Positions 59,695 through 64,000 of a DNA stretch of 64,000 bases are shown piece by piece (within the stretch, counting starts at the first letter, position 1; each line of letters starts with the position of its first letter). This DNA is from Delphinapterus leucas (taxonomy: Eukaryota; Chordata; Mammalia; Artiodactyla; Monodontidae): assembly GCF_002288925.2 (NCBI RefSeq), contig NW_022098067.1:2958762-3022761 (forward strand), read 5' to 3'. Both the position numbers and the translations under genes were made by a program. The notes beneath the pieces were generated by a model. That model was not told where the DNA came from. It made no database searches and saw only the letters and a list, made by a program, of their open reading frames with translations.

Positions 59695-60030
59695 AATGGT
59701 TCTGACGATCCTAAGGGCAGGGCAAAAATAAAGACACAGACATAGAGAATGGACTTGAGGACACTGGGAGGGAGAAGGGTAAGATGGGACGAAGTGAGAG
59801 AGTAGCTTTGACATATATACAATACAAAATTTAAAATAGGTAGCTAGTGGGAAACAGCTGCATCACACAGGGAGATCAGCCCAGTGCTTTGTGACCACCT
59901 AGAAGGGTGGGATAGGGAGGGTGGAAGAAAGATGTAAGATGGAGGGGATATATGTATACATATAGCTGATTGTTATACAGCAGCAACTAACACAACATTG
60001 TAAAGCAATTATACTCCAATAAAGGTGTTA

Positions 60031-60254
60031 AGAAATAATTATGCAAATAACAAAAAAAATTGTTTGGGGTTTAATGTAGAAGCAAAGACCTAATTTTAGT
60101 GTAAAGTGGTGTCCCAATGAGCCTGCAAAAATAAGATGACTCAGCAGTAGGCCTGATGGCATCTGTAGCATTCAGGGGCCTTCACTATTTAGATGTTTTT
60201 CTTCAACTAAATGCCTGAAAATGTGTCTCAGGGGGCTTAATATTTTTAACCCTA
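60031..60254. other. Short unassigned spacer
   Basis: About 220 bases between the tail of L1-C and an ancient L1. No features recognised. Confidence 0.5.
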
Positions 60255-60705
60255 AACCATCATTTTATTTCTGGGAATCTAGCCTAAAGGGCAAAAATCC
60301 CTAATGTGGAAAACCCTTATGCACAAAGATGTTTATCATAATTTTCTATGAAATAGTCCAAAATTGGAATCAACCCAGAGGTACAGCACTATGAGCAGGT
60401 CAATAATATTATATATCCACTTGATACACTATAATGTAGCCACAAGGAGTGATGCTTGAAAGTGATTGTGCTAACATGAAAAAAAATGCTGGAGATAGAG
60501 AGTTTAGTGAAAATAGATGCATACTTCTCTGTATAATAGGACAAAAATAACAACAGTCCCTACAAGGAGTGAGGGAAATGAGACTTAAATGAACCAATGC
60601 GTTGGCACTGGTTGTATTTGTTTGATGCTATTAGGTGATTAATCTTCTTTTATGATATTTTCATATCTTTCAAATTTTCATAAATGGGAACTTGGGGTAT
60701 TGAAA
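60255..60705 (+). mobile_element. Ancient L1 3' region (L1ME-like)
   Basis: 'tttctgggaatctagcctaaagggcaaaaatccc', 'gcacaaagatgtttatcataattttctatgaaatagtccaaaattggaatcaaccc' and 'actataatgtagccacaagg' follow the ancient L1 order (tctaggaatctatcctaaag, aaaattggaaacaacc, atactatgcagcc). It ends with 'tttcatatctttcaaattttcataaatgg'. Confidence 0.62.
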
Positions 60706-61129
60706 ACTATACAAAAACTCTAAAGGAAAAACTCAAAATAATGAGGCAGGCAGAGAGTTGTTAGACGTACCTTCTGATGAGCTCCTGGCCTGGATCGTTT
60801 CCCTTCAATAACTGTTTTGTGGAACTGAGAGTCCAGAAACAAGAGACAGCAAAGAGGTGGCTCAGGAAAGGTGTCTCGGCCAGACCAGGTTGGGGTACAC
60901 ATTGTGAGCAGATCATCTCCCACCCCTGTCTGTGGAAATTCAGAGCAGGGTTGTGTGCTTTATTTCTGGGTTCTCCTCTGTCTGGCACATCTCTGGGTCC
61001 AAGTGGGTACCAAGCAGTGTTTGCTGACTTTAGAATCAGTGGGCAGAAACTATGGCAAATTCCAACTGTCACATTACGGAATATTTACGTTATGCTTTTA
61101 GTGTGTTTTTTTGGATTTTGAGGAAAAGA
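60706..61129. other. Unassigned, GC-richer 400 bp
   Basis: More GC than its surroundings, with overlapping open frames on both strands (plus 60777-61121, 114 codons; minus 60761-61072, 103 codons). Neither shows a domain or known family, and the surrounding sequence gives no gene model. A weakly conserved exon or an old repeat remain possible. Confidence 0.4.
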
Positions 61130-61925
61130 ATGAAAACAATTTGGCTGGAGAGGGTGTGGAGAAAAAGGAACCCTCTTACACTGTTTGTGGGAATTTAAGT
61201 CAGTGCAGCCACTATGGAGAACAGTATGGAGGTTCCTCAAAATCTAAAAATAGAGTTGCCATATGATCCAGCAATCCCACTTCTGGACATATATCCAGAT
61301 GAAACTATATTTCAAAAAGATACATACACCCTTATGTTCATAGCAGCCCTATTTACAATAGCCAAGACATGGAGCCAACTGAAATGCCCATAGACAGATG
61401 AATGGACAAAGAAGATGTGGTATATATATACACAATGAAATATTACTCAGCCTTGAAAAGAATGAAATAAAGCCATTTGCAGCAACAGGCATGGACCTGG
61501 AGATTATCATACAAAGTTCCGTAAGTCAGAAAGAGAAAGACAAATACCATATGTTATCACTTATATGTGAAATCTAAAATATAACACAAATGAACTTATC
61601 TATGAAAGAGAAACACACTCACAGATACAGAGAACAGACTTGTGGTTGCCAAGGGGGGAGGAGGGGTTGGGGGATGGATGGATTGGGAGTTTGGGATTAG
61701 CAGATGTAAACTGTGAAATATAGGATGTATAAACAACAATGTCCTACTATATAGCACATGGAACTATATTCAGTATCCTGTGATAAAATAATGGAAAAGA
61801 ATATGAAAAAGAATATATATATGTATATATATATGTATATAACTGAGTCACTTTGTTGTACACTAGAAATTAATACAACATTGTAAACAAACTATACTTC
61901 AATATTTTTTTAAATAAAAAAAAAG
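61130..61925 (+). mobile_element. 5'-truncated L1 (L1MA-like): ORF2 end and 3' UTR
   Basis: It begins at the ORF2 Cys motif ('ggctggagagggtgtggag') and continues with 'cactatggagaacagtatggaggttcctc', 'atatgatccagcaatcccacttctgg', 'gaaatattactcagcc' and the 3' UTR 'acagacttgtggttgccaaggggg', then a TA-rich run (61816-61852), 'actgagtcactttgttgtacac' and an A-tail. A possible TSD aaaagaat lies at 61123-61130 and near 61918-61927. Confidence 0.82.
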
Positions 61926-62049
61926 AATTACATAGATAAAAATGCCAATGCTGTTTTAAAGGAATAATGAATAAACCACCCTCTCTGAAACAGTTGTCTC
62001 TTTCTAATGCTAACTGTAAAATAAAAATATTCATATTCACTATTATTTG

Positions 62050-62285
62050 CACAGAGTTTTAACATTTACACAAGAAGTTTACATATATTATCTTGTTTGA
62101 GGTTCATGATAACCCTGTGAGTTAAGTGGGAAAGATATTTTCACTAACATGCCCCATTTCATAGGTGAGAAACCTGAGGCAGTGATGGAACCATGGAAAT
62201 AAGATCTTAAAATTAGTAATGGCCAGGATAAAAATTGAATCTAAGTCCCTTGACTTCAAAATTTTTCAAGTTACTTTGGAAATAT
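62050..62285 (-). repeat. MIR SINE, minus orientation
   Basis: 'ttacatatattatcttgtttgaggttcatgataaccctgtgagttaagtgggaaagatattttcactaacatgccccatttcataggtgagaaacctgaggcag' and 'aaattgaatctaagtcccttgacttc' follow the MIR complement from tail through core to head. Confidence 0.78.
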
Positions 62286-63849
62286 CCCTGTATTTCAGAA
62301 TCTAAACAGAGATGTGAACCTCAATCAAGGAAATCACAGAGATAATTCCATCTTTTAGTAAGTAGTTGAGTAATATGATACTGGGGGCCCCTCTAAGATT
62401 TTGTGATTCTGCTGCTGTTATGTACAATTCACTGTAGCCAAACTCAATTTCTCACTATCTCAGGAAGACAGCTCAAGTTTTCAAAACCACTCATCAACTT
62501 AGCTTGTACTTTTTTCTTTGCTTGTATATCTTCCACTAAGTACAGTGCCTACCACCTAAAATTTTAATTGTAAATAATAATGATGTTATTTAAACACAAG
62601 TGTTAGCTGTAATTACTATAATTATTACCACTTCGTGTTTGAAGTTTACAGAAATTAGTGCTTTCCTCTGACTGAATCTGTTGCGTGGTAGGCCTATTTG
62701 GATGCAGATTTGAATGAAAATCGGACTGACTGCAAGCTTCAGCTTCTATTCTCATTGGAATTAGTATAAAAATAAATGAGCCAGTGCTAGATAATGGACT
62801 CATGCATGAGAACTTGAAGACTAAATTTATCCCATAACCAGCTCTAGAAATCACCAAATGCCTCTTCAGTCCACAGTTGCTGTTGTTACCATCAGTCCTT
62901 CATGTCGGGTGGAACTCTTGAAGTCATGCTCTCTGTAGAGAGATAGATGCTACTTATCCACTCTAACGGTTAAATGTTGCTGGTCCAGTTCCCAGACGAG
63001 ATCTCTGCAGGCCTTTGACACATTCTGTGTCTACTACCTAAGAGATAGACTGAGTCAAGCTGGCCTTTTTCCTGGAATAACGGCTTAGTAGAACTCAGTG
63101 CTCAGCTCAGCAAACCTAATCACCCACACAAACCAGCTGTCTGAGAAGTGGCTCTGTCATCTGCCATTTAAAAACCTAGAGTCTACCTATGTTTTCTATT
63201 CAGGGATCCATAACATAATAATTTATACTTTCTTTTTCTTTTATTTCTCACAGATTAAAAAAAAAAACTTAATTATACCCATCTTCTCTGTGGTAGGGTT
63301 GTAGCCAATCACCTATGCCTCAGTTATGTTAGTTTCATTAAACCTCTGCATTTCTCCCTGCTCCACCTCATCCCTAGCTCCTTCATGGAAAGTTACCTTT
63401 GTAGTTTCAGGGTGATGTTAGAGAATTAAATACCAGATAAGCAACTTTCTCATTTGGTTTCCAAGTGGGAAAAACAAAATTATGGGGTAGGGATGGAGGG
63501 ATGAAACAAACAGTCTTTCCTGGAGCATACATTTATATGCTCCCCTAAAGATGTTTCTTACCCTCCCCACATTAGCTTATTTCCAGAAAGTTGGGAAAAT
63601 GGGCAGTCTTTCAGGCATCTGTACCAGAATTTCTGTCCAGGGCTGGATTCTCCAGAAAATTAACTTTCATATATTTAAATGTTGTGTTGCTATATAGGTG
63701 TCATTTTCCGAGCAATATTCAAAGGTGATGCAAGTAGGCCAGTGTTTTGAGTGAATTTCAGAGCACTTCTTGGTGGTAACTCTTCATGGAGACCCTATGA
63801 ACCTCACACACCTTATGAGCTCATTTTTAAAAAAGTATGTTGAAAGACA
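62286..63849. other. 1.6 kb unassigned, single-copy-looking
   Basis: No recognised repeat or gene. It is the longest stretch of balanced composition at the right end. Open frames are under 85 codons and without domains. Confidence 0.5.
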
Positions 63850-63990
63850 TTGTTAAGCTCCTCAAGAGCATAAACCAAGTCATATTAATAATTTTATCAA
63901 CAATGCATAACCCAAATCCTAGTACAAAGTTTACTTACAACAAATCTTTGCCAAATAAAAGTTGCTTAATAAATAGATAGGTAATCAGTA
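63850..63990 (+). repeat. L2/MIR 3' tail-like fragment
   Basis: 'gttaagctcctcaagagcataaaccaagtcatattaataattttatcaacaatgcataacccaaatcctagtacaaagtttacttacaacaaatctttgccaaataaaagttg' parallels an L2 3' end (aagctccatgagggcagggac, atccccagcgcctagaacagtgc, aataaatatttgttgaat). Confidence 0.45.
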
Positions 63991-64000
63991 CAAAGGAAGA

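Larger units (their letters stand above)
52921..60030 (+). mobile_element. L1-C: full-length, decayed L1 of the L1-B type
   Basis: It begins GGGAGACCTTCAAGATG and follows L1-B throughout: 5' UTR to 54949, ORF1 54950-55838, ORF2 55921-59694, 3' UTR with AATAAA at 60018-60023 and a mixed A-rich tail. It lacks the ~284-bp 5' UTR segment of L1-B and its pyrimidine tract is short. CpGs are mostly lost and ORFs carry more stops than in L1-B, so it is older. I found no TSD, because the A-rich right end ('agaaataattatgcaaataac') is ambiguous. Confidence 0.93.

Noticed and set aside
60777..61121. 114-codon plus-strand frame as a candidate gene
   Set aside because: No domain, an equally long minus-strand frame overlaps it, and no splice or promoter context can be argued. 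Kept only as an unassigned GC-richer block.
1..64000. CRISPR arrays, bacterial operons, rRNA genes
   Set aside because: The window is mammalian repeat DNA; no regularly spaced repeats, no rRNA and no prokaryotic coding pattern are present.

Overview
The window is mammalian nuclear DNA made almost entirely of layered retrotransposons, with no cellular gene that I can support. Three minus-strand tRNA-derived SINEs of the CHR (Cetacea-Hippopotamus-Ruminantia) type, each with target-site duplications (TSDs), a cetartiodactyl style of L1, and the absence of any recognisable Bov-B or Bov-tA copy point to a whale or dolphin genome. That assignment rests on pattern recognition, not a search. Ancient mammal-wide repeats (MIR, L2, MER5A, old L1) confirm a placental background.

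Layout. 1-3786: the 5' end of a younger minus-strand L1 joined to an older minus-strand L1 ORF2, which holds a perfect 226-bp tandem duplication. 3787-9714: mostly unassigned sequence with one MIR and one 5'-truncated L1. 9921-15742: a full-length but dead plus-strand L1 ('L1-A'), inserted into the 3' UTR of an older L1. 16090-19569: further old L1, MIR and L2 pieces, including an ancient L1 split by a 322-bp L1 tail. 20400-36005: L2, MIR, MER5A and LTR-like remnants plus two CHR SINEs. 37604-45073: a full-length L1 ('L1-B') with a 14-bp TSD and long readable ORFs. 45088-52920: unassigned sequence, a third SINE, an old L1 tail and a 136-bp L1 tail. 52921-60030: a third full-length, more decayed L1 ('L1-C'). 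60255-64000: older L1 and MIR pieces, then mostly single-copy sequence.

How the parts relate. L1-B, L1-C and the edge copy share one long 5' UTR (over 2 kb), while L1-A has an unrelated one of about 865 bp in front of recognisably homologous ORF1/ORF2. This looks like promoter turnover between L1 lineages. L1 reverse transcriptase normally also mobilises tRNA-derived SINEs such as the three here. None of the L1 copies is coding-competent: L1-B comes closest, but has frameshifts in both ORFs, two altered endonuclease catalytic positions and a changed polyadenylation signal.

The most useful leads are the 226-bp perfect duplication, the about 284-bp extra segment in the L1-B 5' UTR, the damaged L1-B endonuclease, the 5' UTR swap, and a TSD-flanked, A-tailed insert at 31878-32323 that I could not name. 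I found no convincing new biological system. The window reads as a repeat-rich intergenic region or a large intron.
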